A DNA stretch of 64,000 nt. Origin: Ilumatobacteraceae bacterium. Its GTDB lineage: Bacteria > Actinomycetota > Acidimicrobiia > Acidimicrobiales > Ilumatobacteraceae. Of this stretch, positions 42,127 to 51,458 are shown piece after piece. How positions within the stretch are numbered: the first letter of the stretch is position 1; each line of letters opens with the position of its first letter. Position numbers and translations under genes: made by a program. The stretch spans positions 1 through 64,000 of the forward strand of contig JAOBWK010000012.1 of the NCBI GenBank assembly GCA_025463305.1, given 5' to 3'. Below the pieces are notes generated by a model. That model had not been told where the DNA came from and did no database searches. It saw only the letters and a list, made by a program, of their open reading frames with translations.

Positions 42127-42714
42127 TCAGCCGCTGCGGTCGAGCGCCACCACGGCAGAGCGGTCGTTCGCCGCGGCTGCCACCGCCGGCGCGTCGGCGT
42201 CGGGCACCCCGACCACCACGTCGGTCGCGGTGACGGCCACGATCACGGCGTGTGCGGCGATGGTGCGACCGTCGGCGAGCACCGCCGCGGCATCGCCGAT
42301 GGCGAACAGCGTCGCGTTCGGCACATCGGCGACGTCGACGGCGAGCCATCCGACGGGCAGCAGCGCCGTCGGTCCACCCTCGGCGGCGATGTCGGTGTGG
42401 ACCACGATCTCGCCGGCGCCGAGCGCGTGCGTGGCTGCGTCCGTCGGCGCGAGCGTGTCGAGCGCGGATGCCGGCACGAGCGCCAGCGGGACCTCGCGTC
42501 GGCGCGCAGCCGCGGCGATCGGTTCGCCGGCGGACACCGCGCGGGTGGTCATGTAGACCTCTCGCGATCGCCCCCACGCCGACTGCTCGCGGCGGACACC
42601 GGCGAGTGCGGCCGCCACGGACCAGCACACCAGCAGGGCGAGGACGACGACGATCGACCAGTGGATCCAGGGTCGCCTGGCGATCAGCATTCGTAGTTGC
42701 GAGACCCAACGCAT
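42127..42714 (-). CDS. SAF-domain membrane protein (CpaB/RcpC-like)
   Basis: A 195-residue protein with one N-terminal transmembrane segment (about 17-40, IHWSIVVVLALLVCWSVAAAL) and an extracytoplasmic SAF domain (MTTRAVSAGEPIAAAARRRE, ALGAGEIVVHTDI). SAF domains occur in pilus-assembly CpaB and sialic-acid synthases. No pilus genes are nearby. It follows the FmdB-like gene by 77 bp on the same strand, an arrangement I recall from other actinomycetes near galU. The second half is a small beta domain ending in VVALDRSG. Confidence 0.78.
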   Translation of the reverse strand: MRWVSQLRMLIARRPWIHWSIVVVLALLVCWSVAAALAGVRREQSAWGRSREVYMTTRAVSAGEPIAAAARRREVPLALVPASALDTLAPTDAATHALGAGEIVVHTDIAAEGGPTALLPVGWLAVDVADVPNATLFAIGDAAAVLADGRTIAAHAVIVAVTATDVVVGVPDADAPAVAAAANDRSAVVALDRSG

Positions 42715-42791
42715 CCCGTCCCCTTTCGTGCGCAGCCCGACGGGCGGCGAGGTGGAGGGGGAAGGTTGGGTTGCCGGCATGCGCCGACGGG

Positions 42792-43175
42792 TCAATCGGA
42801 GCTGGACGCCTTCGCGGGTGCCGGCGTGGCCGGTGCGCTGGACGAGCTGCTCTTCGAGGAGTCGCCCGACGAACCGGAGGAGGACGTGCTGGAGGACGAG
42901 CCGCTGTCCGAGCTGCTCGAGCTCGACGAACCGCTGTCGCCGCCCGAGCCCGAGCTGGCGGGTGCGGTGCTGCTCGAGCTGGACCCGCCGCGGCTGTCGG
43001 TCTTGTAGAAGCCGCCGCCCTTGAAGGTGACGCCGACAGGCAGGAAGACCTTCTTGACGGGCATCGTTGCGCCCGTGCCGGGGTGCACCGCCTCGGTCAG
43101 GGCGTCGTCGCTGAACGCCTGCTGGACCTCGATGGTCTCGCCGGTCTCGATGAACTTGTAGACATATGTGGGCAT
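42792..43175 (-). CDS. FmdB-family protein lacking all zinc-ribbon cysteines
   Basis: A 127-residue protein. Residues 1-62 align by eye with FmdB/Ruc zinc-ribbon proteins: start MPTYVYKF, SDDALTEAVHPGTG where the family has SDxPLTECPKCG, and FKGGGFYKTD, the FmdB C-terminal hallmark. All four cysteines are gone; there is no Cys in the whole protein. The second half (63-127) is extremely Ser-rich, ending Pro/Ala/Lys-rich, and should be disordered. In mycobacteria the FmdB protein Ruc is a redox-controlled chaperone; this homologue could not sense redox with cysteines. A CIRCE-like element lies 34 bp upstream, suggesting heat-shock control. Confidence 0.85.
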   Translation of the reverse strand: MPTYVYKFIETGETIEVQQAFSDDALTEAVHPGTGATMPVKKVFLPVGVTFKGGGFYKTDSRGGSSSSSTAPASSGSGGDSGSSSSSSSDSGSSSSTSSSGSSGDSSKSSSSSAPATPAPAKASSSD

Positions 43176-43208
43176 TGGTGATCGCGCCTTTGTCATCGCC
43201 TTCGGTGG

Positions 43209-43235
43209 CAAGCACTCGACGTTGGTGAGTGCCAA
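43209..43235 (-). promoter_or_regulatory. CIRCE-like HrcA operator before the FmdB gene
   Basis: Minus-strand sequence TTGGCACTC, 9-nt spacer ACCAACGTC, GAGTGCTTG. The CIRCE consensus is TTAGCACTC-N9-GAGTGCTAA, so 15 of 18 arm positions agree and the spacer length is exact. A -10-like TAGTGT overlaps its upstream edge (43240-43235), putting the start of transcription inside the element, as at HrcA-repressed promoters. It lies between fmdB and the divergent galU. Confidence 0.75.
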
Positions 43236-43263
43236 CACTACCGGCTCACTAGGCTCGCGACCC

Positions 43264-44136
43264 ATGCGAGTCCACACTGCCGTCATCCCCGCGGCCGGGC
43301 TCGGCACGCGCTTCCTGCCCGCCACCAAGGCCGTCCCCAAGGAGCTCCTGCCGATCATCGACGTCCCCGCCCTGCAGCTGGTCATCGACGAGGCGGTCGG
43401 CGCCGGGATCGACCACATCGTCATCGTCAACAGTCGCAGCAAGCCCTCGATCGAGGCCTACTTCGACGACTCGCCGACGGTGATCGAGAAGCTGGTGTCG
43501 AGCGGACGCGAGGACATGGCCGAGCGGCTGCGGTCGATCGGTCGCGACGTCAGGATCAGCTTCGCCTATCAGGACAACCCCCGGGGACTCGGTCACGCCG
43601 TCGGCTGCGCCCGTGAGGCGGTCGGTGACGAACCGTTCGCGGTGCTGCTGCCCGACGAGCTGATGGCCACCAGCGACCTGCTCGCGGCGATGTGCGGCGT
43701 GTGCGAGTCCACGGGCGGCAGCGTCGTCGGCCTGAAGCGGGTGCCGATCGACGAGGTCAGCGCGTATGGCGTCATCACGCCGAGCGGCGAGATCGACGCT
43801 GATGGCGTCATCGCGATCTCCGATCTGGTCGAGAAGCCGGCGGCCGCCGACGCGCCGAGCGATCTGATCATCATCGGGCGGTACACGCTCACGCCCGACG
43901 TGTTCGACGCGATCGCTGACCTCCGCCCGGGTGCCGGCGGCGAGCTGCAGCTCACCGATGCTCTCCGCGTCCAGGCCGCCACCCGGCCGTTCCACGGGGT
44001 GCTCCGCGACGTCCGCCGGTTCGACACGGGCAACCCGGTCGGTTGGCTGAGCGCCGTGGTCGAGCTCGGCCTCGAGCACCCGCGCTACGGCGTCGGCATC
44101 CGTGCCGAGCTCGAGCGCCTGCTCGCACGCGACTGA
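43264..44136 (+). CDS. galU: UTP-glucose-1-phosphate uridylyltransferase
   Basis: A 290-residue enzyme making UDP-glucose from UTP and glucose 1-phosphate. AAGLGTRFLPATKAVPKELLP (about 9-29) is the signature nucleotide-binding loop; VLLPDELM carries the metal Asp, with VVGLKRV, YGVITP and LVEKP in the sugar site. TAGGCT lies 8 nt before the ATG, suggesting a leaderless message. Neighbours (FmdB, moeA, SepX/GlpR-like) match the mycobacterial galU neighbourhood. Cytosolic. Confidence 0.95.
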   Translation: MRVHTAVIPAAGLGTRFLPATKAVPKELLPIIDVPALQLVIDEAVGAGIDHIVIVNSRSKPSIEAYFDDSPTVIEKLVSSGREDMAERLRSIGRDVRISFAYQDNPRGLGHAVGCAREAVGDEPFAVLLPDELMATSDLLAAMCGVCESTGGSVVGLKRVPIDEVSAYGVITPSGEIDADGVIAISDLVEKPAAADAPSDLIIIGRYTLTPDVFDAIADLRPGAGGELQLTDALRVQAATRPFHGVLRDVRRFDTGNPVGWLSAVVELGLEHPRYGVGIRAELERLLARD

Positions 44137-44144
44137 CTCGCCCG

Positions 44145-44924
44145 ATGGCTCGCACCGGCCCGGCGGCGTCTGCTGCGGTGATCGCGTCCGGCATCGCGGC
44201 CGATCTCCAGGCGCTCGGCACGCCAGAGCGCGCGGTGTCGGAGCGGACCTACCTGAAAAGTGACCGGATCCACTACGGCACGTCGGTGCCGCACATGCGC
44301 ACGGTCTGCAAGCGGTTCCTGCGGCAGGCACCGGACCTCACCCACGACGAGCTGCTCGCGGTCTGCGACGCGCTGTGGGCCTTCGTCGCGCCGGATGACA
44401 CCGGCCGCCGCGTGCCCGTGCACGAACGCCGGATGGCCGCGGTAGAGCTGTTCGACCTGCGCACGCGGTTGTTGTCCGCGGCCGATCTCGACGTGCTCGA
44501 GCGGTTGGTGCGCGAGAGCGGCACCTGGGCGCTGGTCGACACGCTCGCCAGTCACGTCGTCGCCACGATCGTGGCCGCGGATCCATCGGCGCTGGCGGTG
44601 CTCGATCGCTGGGTCGTCGATCCGGACTTCTGGATCCGTCGCTCGGCCGTCCTCGGGCTGAGCGTGCTGCTGCGCGAGGGACACGAGCTGGACCGCTTCT
44701 TCGCCTACGCCGACGCACTGCTGCCCGAGCGCGAGTTCTTCGTCCGCAAGGTGCTCGGCTGGGTGGCCCGGGAGACGGCCAAGCGCCATCCCGACGACGT
44801 GTCCGCGTGGTTGCGCCGCAACATGTCGCGGATGAACGGCGTCACCATCCGCGAGGCCGTCAAGCACCTGCCCGACGGTGCCGCGCTGCTGGCGACGTGG
44901 AAGGCGACGCCGGCTGGGCGCTGA
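44145..44924 (+). CDS. DNA alkylation repair protein (AlkD-like HEAT-repeat)
   Basis: A 259-residue all-helical protein of the AlkC/AlkD family, which removes alkylated bases from DNA. Family features: ERTYLKSDRIHYGTSVPHMR (about 33-52), AVELFDLRTRLLS, WALVDTLASHVV (about 126-137), DFWIRRSAVLGLSVLL (the Trp/Arg lining the DNA cleft) and REFFVRKVLGWVARE. Starts 8 bp after galU, so cotranscribed. Repair activity is inferred from family. Confidence 0.85.
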   Translation: MARTGPAASAAVIASGIAADLQALGTPERAVSERTYLKSDRIHYGTSVPHMRTVCKRFLRQAPDLTHDELLAVCDALWAFVAPDDTGRRVPVHERRMAAVELFDLRTRLLSAADLDVLERLVRESGTWALVDTLASHVVATIVAADPSALAVLDRWVVDPDFWIRRSAVLGLSVLLREGHELDRFFAYADALLPEREFFVRKVLGWVARETAKRHPDDVSAWLRRNMSRMNGVTIREAVKHLPDGAALLATWKATPAGR

Positions 44925-44933
44925 GGGCGAGGG

Positions 44934-45593
44934 TCAGGCCACCCGGCGGAACAGCGTCGGGTAGTCGCGCACGAGGCCGTGCTCGTCGACCTCGAACTCC
45001 TGGTGCCATCCCGTCTCGAGCTGCTCGAACCGCCAGCGGTGGGTGTCGACCCGTGTGTAGCGCTGGTGGTCGGGGCGCACGTCGAGCGTCTCGACGTCGA
45101 CGTAGGCGACGGTGATGTCGGCCGTGTCGCCCACGCGCAGCGGCAGCCGGCGGATGGGCAGCGTGTTCGTGAACGGGGTGCACGGCAGATCGAGGTCGAC
45201 GCAGCCGTCGAGCTCGGGCCGGTGCGCGCCGTTCATCTCGCCCCAGCGCCCGTGCCCGTCGGTGCCGAGCCACAGATCGGGATCGTCCATGTCGCGGAAG
45301 AGCAGGAACTGACGCACGTGCCAGGTCGGCGAGATGCGCAGGATGTAGTGGATCTGCTCGCGGCCGACCATGCCCGATGCCGTCCACGCCTCGTTCTCCC
45401 AGACGAGCGACAGCACCTCCTCGTTCGTTGCTGACTCGCCGTCGACCGGCGTCTCGTGGGCAGACGACGCCTCGTCACCCGGCGTCTCGTCGACCGGGAC
45501 CCAGCGCGCGACGTGACCGTCGGAGGAGAACGGCAGGTATCCGTGCAGGTGTCCTTGCTGCTGTCCGTTGGGTGGGGCGTCCTCGTCGGCCAT
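44934..45593 (-). CDS. Putative glycolipid-binding (DUF1089-like) protein
   Basis: A 219-residue soluble protein. After an acidic, variable N-terminus (about 1-57), EEVLSLVWENEAWTASGMV and IHYILRISPTWHVRQFLLF open a beta-rich fold, followed by LDGCVDLDLPCTPFTNTLPIRRL, VAYVDVETLDVRPDHQRY and FEVDEHGLVRDYPTLFRR. This resembles the putative glycolipid-binding family PF06475. A GGAGG sequence precedes the ATG at 45593. Function unproven. The very long open frame covering it and moeA on this strand is an artefact. Confidence 0.75.
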   Translation of the reverse strand: MADEDAPPNGQQQGHLHGYLPFSSDGHVARWVPVDETPGDEASSAHETPVDGESATNEEVLSLVWENEAWTASGMVGREQIHYILRISPTWHVRQFLLFRDMDDPDLWLGTDGHGRWGEMNGAHRPELDGCVDLDLPCTPFTNTLPIRRLPLRVGDTADITVAYVDVETLDVRPDHQRYTRVDTHRWRFEQLETGWHQEFEVDEHGLVRDYPTLFRRVA

Positions 45594-45644
45594 GCCTCCA
45601 TTCTCGCAGCGCAATCGCCGGATGAGCACCGGTACGGTGCTGCT

Positions 45645-46880
45645 ATGGACCGGTTGAGCACGTCGATCTTCGAAGCCCGCGAGCTGGTGCTCGCCGAGTG
45701 CCGGCCGCTCCCGGCCACCACCGTCGACCTGGCCGACGCGATCGGCTGCGTGCTCGCCACCGACATCGTCGCGGCCGAGAACGTGCCGCCGTTCGCCAAC
45801 AGTGCGCTCGACGGCTATGCCGTGCTCGCCGCCGATGTCGCGGTGGTGCCGGTCGACCTGCCGGTGGTCGCCGAGATCGCGGCCGGCGCGGTGGCCGACC
45901 ATCCGCTGCAGCCCGGCGAGGCGATGCGGATCATGACCGGCGCCCCGGTGCCGGTCGGTGCCGATGCGATCGTCCTCGTCGAGCGCACCGAGCGGCTCGA
46001 CGGTGGTGAGCGGGTTCGCATCCACGAGACCGTGCGACCAGGTCAGGCCGTGCGCGGCGCCGGCGACGACATCGCCGCCGGCACCACCGTGTTCACCGCT
46101 GGCGACGTGGTGCGGCCGGCGGTCGCCGGTGTGCTCGCCAGCGTCAACGTGCGCGCCGTCCCAGTGTTCCCGCGAGCGCATGTTGCCGTGCTGTCCACCG
46201 GCGACGAGCTCATCGACGACGGGGGCCCGCTCGGCCCGGGCCAGATCCGCGAGAGCAACAAGACGATGCTGGTCGCCCTCGTCGCCGAGTGCGGCGCCGT
46301 GCCCGTCGACCTCGGTGTCATCCGAGACGACGAAGCCGCGCTCGAGGGCGTGCTGCGCGAGGCCGCGGAGACGTGCGACGTGATCATCACCAGCGGCGGC
46401 GTCAGCATGGGCGACTACGACGTGGTCAAGGCGGTCCTCTCGCGCATCGCCGAGATGCAATGGCTGGAGATCGCGATCAAGCCGGCCAAGCCCTTCGCGT
46501 TCGGGCGGTTGCGCAACTCGAGCGGCCACGACATCCCGGTGCTCGGCCTGCCCGGCAACCCGGTGTCGTCGCTCGTCAGCTTCGAGCTCCTCGCCCGCCC
46601 CGCGCTTCGCCAGATGATGGGCCACACCGGCTCGTTGCTCCGCCAGGCCGTGCTCGCGGTGGCCGACGCGGATCTGCGCCGCACGGTCGACGGCAAAGTG
46701 CACTACCAGCGGGTCCACGGGGCGTTCGGCGACGACGGCCGCTACCACGTCAGCGCCGGCGGTCCGCAGGGCAGCCACCAGCTGGCGGCCTCCGCGGTGG
46801 CGTCGGCGCTCGCCGAGCTGCCCGACGGCGACGGTGTGCGCGCAGGTGACGACGTGCTCGTGTACCTGCTCTCGAGCTGA
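45645..46880 (+). CDS. moeA: Molybdopterin molybdotransferase MoeA / gephyrin-like protein (Glp candidate)
   Basis: A 411-residue MoeA. PFANSALDGYAV (about 49-60) in domain 1, GAPVPVGADAIV, the MoCF domain motif STGDEL and ITSGGVSMGDYDVVK, and LPGNPVSS (about 302-309) are all present. It inserts molybdate into adenylated molybdopterin. Because moaA and moaC follow and a SepX/GlpR-like gene is downstream, it may also be the gephyrin-like Glp partner of that membrane protein, as described in corynebacteria; this second role is inference. TACGGT lies 6 nt before the ATG. Confidence 0.93.
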   Translation: MDRLSTSIFEARELVLAECRPLPATTVDLADAIGCVLATDIVAAENVPPFANSALDGYAVLAADVAVVPVDLPVVAEIAAGAVADHPLQPGEAMRIMTGAPVPVGADAIVLVERTERLDGGERVRIHETVRPGQAVRGAGDDIAAGTTVFTAGDVVRPAVAGVLASVNVRAVPVFPRAHVAVLSTGDELIDDGGPLGPGQIRESNKTMLVALVAECGAVPVDLGVIRDDEAALEGVLREAAETCDVIITSGGVSMGDYDVVKAVLSRIAEMQWLEIAIKPAKPFAFGRLRNSSGHDIPVLGLPGNPVSSLVSFELLARPALRQMMGHTGSLLRQAVLAVADADLRRTVDGKVHYQRVHGAFGDDGRYHVSAGGPQGSHQLAASAVASALAELPDGDGVRAGDDVLVYLLSS

Positions 46881-46898
46881 GCGGCGTAGCCTGACCAG

Positions 46899-47918
<1,020 letters not shown>

Positions 47919-47920
47919 GC

Positions 47921-48928
47921 GTGCGCCGTGCCGGTCGGACGATGCTGTTCACCGGCGTCGTCGCGGTGTGCGGGGGCATGGTGGCGGCGTTCGCGGCACC
48001 TGCCATCGGGCCGATCGTCGCTGGCGCCGACGTGAGCAAGCAGGCCGAGCGCATCACGCCGCCCACGTCGGCGCCCGCCAACGGCACGTCACCGACCATC
48101 GGCGGCTGCTCGGTCTTCCCCGCCGACAACGCGTGGAACGAGCGGGTCGACACGCTGCCGCTGCGCGCCGGGTCGGCCGCCACCATCGCTCGGCTGGGCG
48201 GCAAGCTGCACCCGGACTTCGGTGAGAACCCGGACTACGGCATCCCGTACGTCGTCGTCCCCGCGTCGCAGCCGGGTGTGCCGATCACGTTCCGCGACGA
48301 CGGCGCCGCCGAGAGCGATCCGGGGCCGTACCCGATCCCAGCGGACGCGCCGGTCGAGGGCGGCGGCGTCGGCGATGCCCACGTGCTCGTCCTGCAGCAG
48401 GGCGCCTGCAAGCTCTTCGAGCTCGACGAGGGTGTACGCAGCGGCGCCGGCTGGACGGCCAGCTGGGGCGCGGAGTTCGACCTCGGCTCGAACGCGTTGC
48501 GGCCCGACGGTTGGACGAGTGCCGACGCCGCCGGTCTGCCAATCCTGCCCGGCCTGGTGCGCTACGACGAGGTCGCCGCTGGTGAGATCGATCACGCCAT
48601 CCGCGTCACGTTCTCGCAGACCCAGCGGGGTTACATCTCGCCGGCCACGCACTATGCCTCCAGCCACACCGACACCGATCTGCCGCCGATGGGCCTGCGG
48701 ATGCGCCTGCGCGGCGACTACGACCTCAGTGGCCTCCACGGTCAGGCGCTCGTGATCGCCACCGCGCTGAAGCGGTACGGGTTCATCGTCGCCGACAACG
48801 GCAGCAACTGGTACTTCCAGGGGGCACCGAACCCGGGCTGGAACGACGACGATCTGAACCAGCTGAAGTCGATCCCCGGCAGCGCGTTCGAGGTCGTCGA
48901 CACGGGTCCGACGCACACCCCCGGCTGA
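47921..48928 (+). CDS. Hypothetical exported protein
   Basis: A 335-residue protein with an N-terminal hydrophobic segment (about 8-34, MLFTGVVAVCGGMVAAFAAP) acting as a signal or anchor. The rest is extracytoplasmic: GGCSVFPADNAWNERVDTLP, GIPYVVVPASQPGVPITF, DPGPYPIPADAPVEGG, ACKLFELDEGV, and YGFIVADNGSNWYFQGAPN near the end. I recall similar uncharacterised secreted proteins in actinobacteria but no named domain. GTG start 2 nt after the moaA stop, so it is in the Mo-cofactor transcript, although nothing links it to cofactor synthesis. Confidence 0.72.
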   Translation: MRRAGRTMLFTGVVAVCGGMVAAFAAPAIGPIVAGADVSKQAERITPPTSAPANGTSPTIGGCSVFPADNAWNERVDTLPLRAGSAATIARLGGKLHPDFGENPDYGIPYVVVPASQPGVPITFRDDGAAESDPGPYPIPADAPVEGGGVGDAHVLVLQQGACKLFELDEGVRSGAGWTASWGAEFDLGSNALRPDGWTSADAAGLPILPGLVRYDEVAAGEIDHAIRVTFSQTQRGYISPATHYASSHTDTDLPPMGLRMRLRGDYDLSGLHGQALVIATALKRYGFIVADNGSNWYFQGAPNPGWNDDDLNQLKSIPGSAFEVVDTGPTHTPG

Positions 48929-48986
48929 CGCGAAGCGACAGGGTGCGCGCGTGGGGGCGCGGTCGATCACTACGCTGTCCAACCGG

Positions 48987-49502
48987 ATGTCAGATCTCTC
49001 GTTCACCCACCTCGACCCACTGGGTCGGGCCCGCATGGTCGATGTCACTCCCAAGGAGCCGACGCACCGCCGGGCCGTGGCCCGATGCATCGTGAAGATG
49101 CAGCCGGAGACCACCGCAGCCGTCGCCAACCGCGAGGTCAAGAAGGGCGACGTGCTCGCCGTTGCCCGCGTGGCGGGCATCCAGGCGGCCAAGCGCACCT
49201 CCGACGTGATCCCGCTGTGCCACCCGCTGCTCGTCGGCTCGGTGTCGATCAACTTCGAGATCGGCGACGATCACATCGCGGTCGAGGCCCAGGTCGACAC
49301 GGTCGATCGCACCGGCGTCGAGATGGAGGCGCTGCACGCCTGCTCGGTGGCCGCGCTGACGATCTACGACATGTGCAAGTCGGCCGACCGCGGCATGGTG
49401 ATCGGCGAACTGGCCTTGTGGGAGAAGACCGGCGGCCGATCTGGGACGTACCGGAGAGGCGGCGACGTTGCTGCGACGGTGCCGAATGTTGTACAATCGT
49501 AA
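48987..49502 (+). CDS. moaC: Cyclic pyranopterin monophosphate synthase MoaC
   Basis: A 171-residue enzyme finishing cyclic pyranopterin monophosphate. MVDVTPKEPTHRRAVARC opens the fold; KRTSDVIPLCHPLLV (about 69-83) carries the LCHPL signature, and GVEMEALHACSVAALTIYDMCK (about 112-133) and the Lys-Ser-Ala-Asp-Arg follow. Normal length. The ATG at 48987 is chosen for the family N-terminus MSDLSFTHLD; an upstream GTG is in frame. Confidence 0.94.
   Translation: MSDLSFTHLDPLGRARMVDVTPKEPTHRRAVARCIVKMQPETTAAVANREVKKGDVLAVARVAGIQAAKRTSDVIPLCHPLLVGSVSINFEIGDDHIAVEAQVDTVDRTGVEMEALHACSVAALTIYDMCKSADRGMVIGELALWEKTGGRSGTYRRGGDVAATVPNVVQS
49468..49497 (+). promoter_or_regulatory. Probable promoter of the SepX/GlpR-like gene
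   Basis: TTGCTG (49468-49473) and TACAAT (49492-49497) are separated by 18 nt, within an AT-rich patch at the end of moaC. A small inverted repeat, TTACG-AACC-CGTAA (49508-49521), lies just after the expected start of transcription. The untranslated leader would be about 95 nt. Confidence 0.4.
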
Positions 49503-49599
49503 TGTTATTACGAACCCGTAACCATCCCGCCAGGGGTTCCGGGTGCCGCAATGCCCTCCTCATCATGACCGACTCCTCTCACACGACAAGCGGTGAACA

Positions 49600-50235
49600 G
49601 TGACCAAGATTGTTCTTCTCGCCGTGGCTGCCGCTTGGGCAGCCGTGCTCCTTCCTCCCTTGTTGCGCAACCGCAGCGAGAACCGGCCCGGGAGCTCGGT
49701 GTCCGATTTCAACCGGCAGCTGTCCAGCCTGCAGCGGTCGGTTCCCACCCGGGGCATGACCCCGATGCGCTCGATGGCCCGCCCGCTGGCCCAATCGCCT
49801 CTCGCCCGGCCCGCCGCCGGCGGCCGTCCGGGTCAGATGCATCGCGGTCTCTCCGTGGCATCCAACCAGCACCGCGAACAGGCCACGGTGGAGCGCGCCC
49901 ATCGGGTCCACGGCGAGCCCCGTGACGCCGGCCAGCGGCTGCACGAAGTGGCCCACGACAACGCTCCGGCCGCCCACCGACAGGCGATGGTGCACCGCAA
50001 CATGTCGAGCCGCCAGATCGTCCGCCGCCGTCGCACCAACATCGTGTTCTTCCTCCTGATGCTGACGGCCGCAACGCTGTTCCTCGCCGCCACCACCCAC
50101 GCCAGCGCGATGATGTACGCCTTCGCACTGTCGTTCCTGTCGCTGTGCGGCTACTGCTACAAGCTCGTCCAGGTCCGCCAGATCGAGCAGCACAGCATGC
50201 AGCAGGCCGACAACACCTGGTTCCGCGCCGCCTGA
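49600..50235 (+). CDS. SepX/GlpR-like actinobacterial division membrane protein
   Basis: A 211-residue membrane protein. The N-terminal helix (KIVLLAVAAAWAAVLLPPLL) followed by RNRSE is the hallmark start of SepX (Streptomyces) and GlpR (Corynebacterium, Rv0996-like). A long basic, Gln/Arg/His-rich cytosolic stretch (about 25-135) follows, then two C-terminal transmembrane helices (about 145-165 and 170-190) after a RRRR stop-transfer. Gene context galU...moeA...this gene is the same as in mycobacteria. Expected role: septum and polar-growth scaffold binding a gephyrin-like partner. GTG start; own promoter upstream. Assignment rests on motif and context. Confidence 0.72.
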   Translation: MTKIVLLAVAAAWAAVLLPPLLRNRSENRPGSSVSDFNRQLSSLQRSVPTRGMTPMRSMARPLAQSPLARPAAGGRPGQMHRGLSVASNQHREQATVERAHRVHGEPRDAGQRLHEVAHDNAPAAHRQAMVHRNMSSRQIVRRRRTNIVFFLLMLTAATLFLAATTHASAMMYAFALSFLSLCGYCYKLVQVRQIEQHSMQQADNTWFRAA

Positions 50236-50290
50236 GATTTCACGTCCGGTATGGCGGTGGCCCACCGCTAGGCTGGCGACCGCATTCCTC

Positions 50291-50363
50291 GGGGGTGTAG
50301 CTCAGTTGGTAGAGCGCGACTATCGCACAGTCGAGGCCAGGGGTTCGATTCCCCTCACCTCCA
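50291..50363 (+). tRNA. tRNA-Ala(CGC)
   Basis: A 73-nt cloverleaf: acceptor GGGGGTG pairs with CACCTCC and includes G3-U70, the alanine identity pair. The D arm is GCTC-AGTTGGTA-GAGC, the anticodon stem CGACT/AGTCG with loop ATCGCAC (anticodon CGC, codon GCG), and the T arm AGGGG-TTCGATT-CCCCT. The CCA end is not encoded. A strong hairpin terminator follows at 50382. Confidence 0.96.
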
Positions 50364-50381
50364 CCCGAAGCCAATCGCACG

Positions 50382-50408
50382 AACGCCCTCCCTCACCGGG
50401 AGGGCGTT
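50382..50408. terminator. Hairpin terminator between tRNA-Ala and the M23 gene
   Basis: AACGCCCTCCC and GGGAGGGCGTT form a perfect 11-bp stem with a 5-nt TCACC loop. It lies 18 nt after the tRNA and about 50 nt beyond the stop of the convergent peptidase gene, so it can serve both. T residues flank the right arm only weakly. Confidence 0.75.
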
Positions 50409-50460
50409 GTCGTTGGCAGGCTGGGCCGTGAAGTCCGCCGGCCGCGCGACCCTCCGCAGA

Positions 50461-51342
50461 TCAGCGACGGTCGAGGGTGCAGCCGGTGGGGATCGTGAGC
50501 AGCGGGACCGGATCGGTGGCCGAGTTCTTCTGGCCGTTCGGATGGATCTCGAAGTGCAGGTGGTAGTTGCCCGGGCCGGCATCGCCCGTGTCGCCGACGT
50601 AGCCGAGCAGCTGACCGCGGGTGACCACCGAGCCGACGTGCAGCCCGGGGGCGAACCGTGACAGGTGGGCGTAGAAGTAGTACGGCTTCACGGTGCCACC
50701 CGTGCCGGTGCCCGCCAGCGCGGTGAGGCCCCACGCGTTGCCGGAGAGCGTGACCGCTGTGGCGCCCGTGCCGTTGTCGATGGTCTGGTTGGTCAGCGTG
50801 CCGTCGACGACTGCGTAGACCTCCTGGTTCGGCGTGGCGCCGATGGTGTCCCACTTGTAGTAGCCGAGGATGTCCGTGCCCTCGTGGGTGCGACCGCCGC
50901 CTCGCGGATCGCCGTAGTTGTTGAGCATCTCGCAGGCCGGCTTCTGGGGCACGCACGGAGAGATCGGGGTCACCTGCATCGGGAAGAACAGGCCGTTGCC
51001 CGGCACGGTGGTGGTGCCGGTGGTCGTGGTGCTCGTCGCACCCGATGTCGGCACCGTCGTGGTGGTGCTCGAGGACGTGGTGGTCGACGACGCGGTCGTG
51101 GTGGTGGCGCCGGGGACCGTGGTGGTGCTGGCTGCGGCACAGTTGCCGAGCGAGATCGTGGTGGTGGTCACGGCCAGGCGAGCCGCCTGGGCGACGGCCT
51201 GGGCCGGGACATTGATGCCGTCGCTGGAGACGTCGGCCGCGGCCGGGCCGGCGACGGCGAACAGGCCGAGCGTGGTGACGCCACCGAGCGCGACGACGGT
51301 GCACCGGGTGTTCCACCTGCGCTGGCCTTGTGTTCGACGCAT
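50461..51342 (-). CDS. Secreted M23-family peptidase (LytM) with Thr-rich linker
   Basis: A 293-residue exported protein. The signal sequence (about 10-35) ends near AGPAAA. A Thr/Ser-rich spacer (about 60-105) precedes the M23 domain (about 115-290), whose zinc ligands are in GGGRTHEGTDI (HxxxD) and YHLHFEIHP (HxH). It should cleave peptidoglycan peptide cross-links or stem peptides outside the membrane. Two extra Cys pairs (CVPQKPAC) may form a disulfide. GAGGAGC upstream of ATG 51342 gives a ribosome site. Paralogue of the 54423-55052 gene. Confidence 0.88.
   Translation of the reverse strand: MRRTQGQRRWNTRCTVVALGGVTTLGLFAVAGPAAADVSSDGINVPAQAVAQAARLAVTTTTISLGNCAAASTTTVPGATTTTASSTTTSSSTTTTVPTSGATSTTTTGTTTVPGNGLFFPMQVTPISPCVPQKPACEMLNNYGDPRGGGRTHEGTDILGYYKWDTIGATPNQEVYAVVDGTLTNQTIDNGTGATAVTLSGNAWGLTALAGTGTGGTVKPYYFYAHLSRFAPGLHVGSVVTRGQLLGYVGDTGDAGPGNYHLHFEIHPNGQKNSATDPVPLLTIPTGCTLDRR
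50548..50613. repeat. 66-bp near-identical repeat, copy 1 (M23 gene)
   Basis: Matches 54498-54563 at 64 of 66 positions, encoding the HLHFE-containing catalytic end of both M23 peptidases. The match is much closer than in the rest of the two genes, which suggests recent duplication or gene conversion restricted to the active-site segment. Confidence 0.8.
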
Positions 51343-51458
51343 GGCACAGCTCCTCGTCCCATCGACACGCCGCCTGCAGGCCGCCACGATAGTGGCGGCT
51401 CCCGGCGTTCTCCATTCGGCCCGCCCGCGACGTCGGGTGCCCTACGGTCGGGTCCGAC

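Noticed and set aside
42800..42990. Ser-codon repeats in the FmdB tail as a tandem repeat locus
   Set aside because: The repeats use varied codons (TCG, AGC, TCC) and no fixed unit, so they reflect protein composition and not a DNA satellite.
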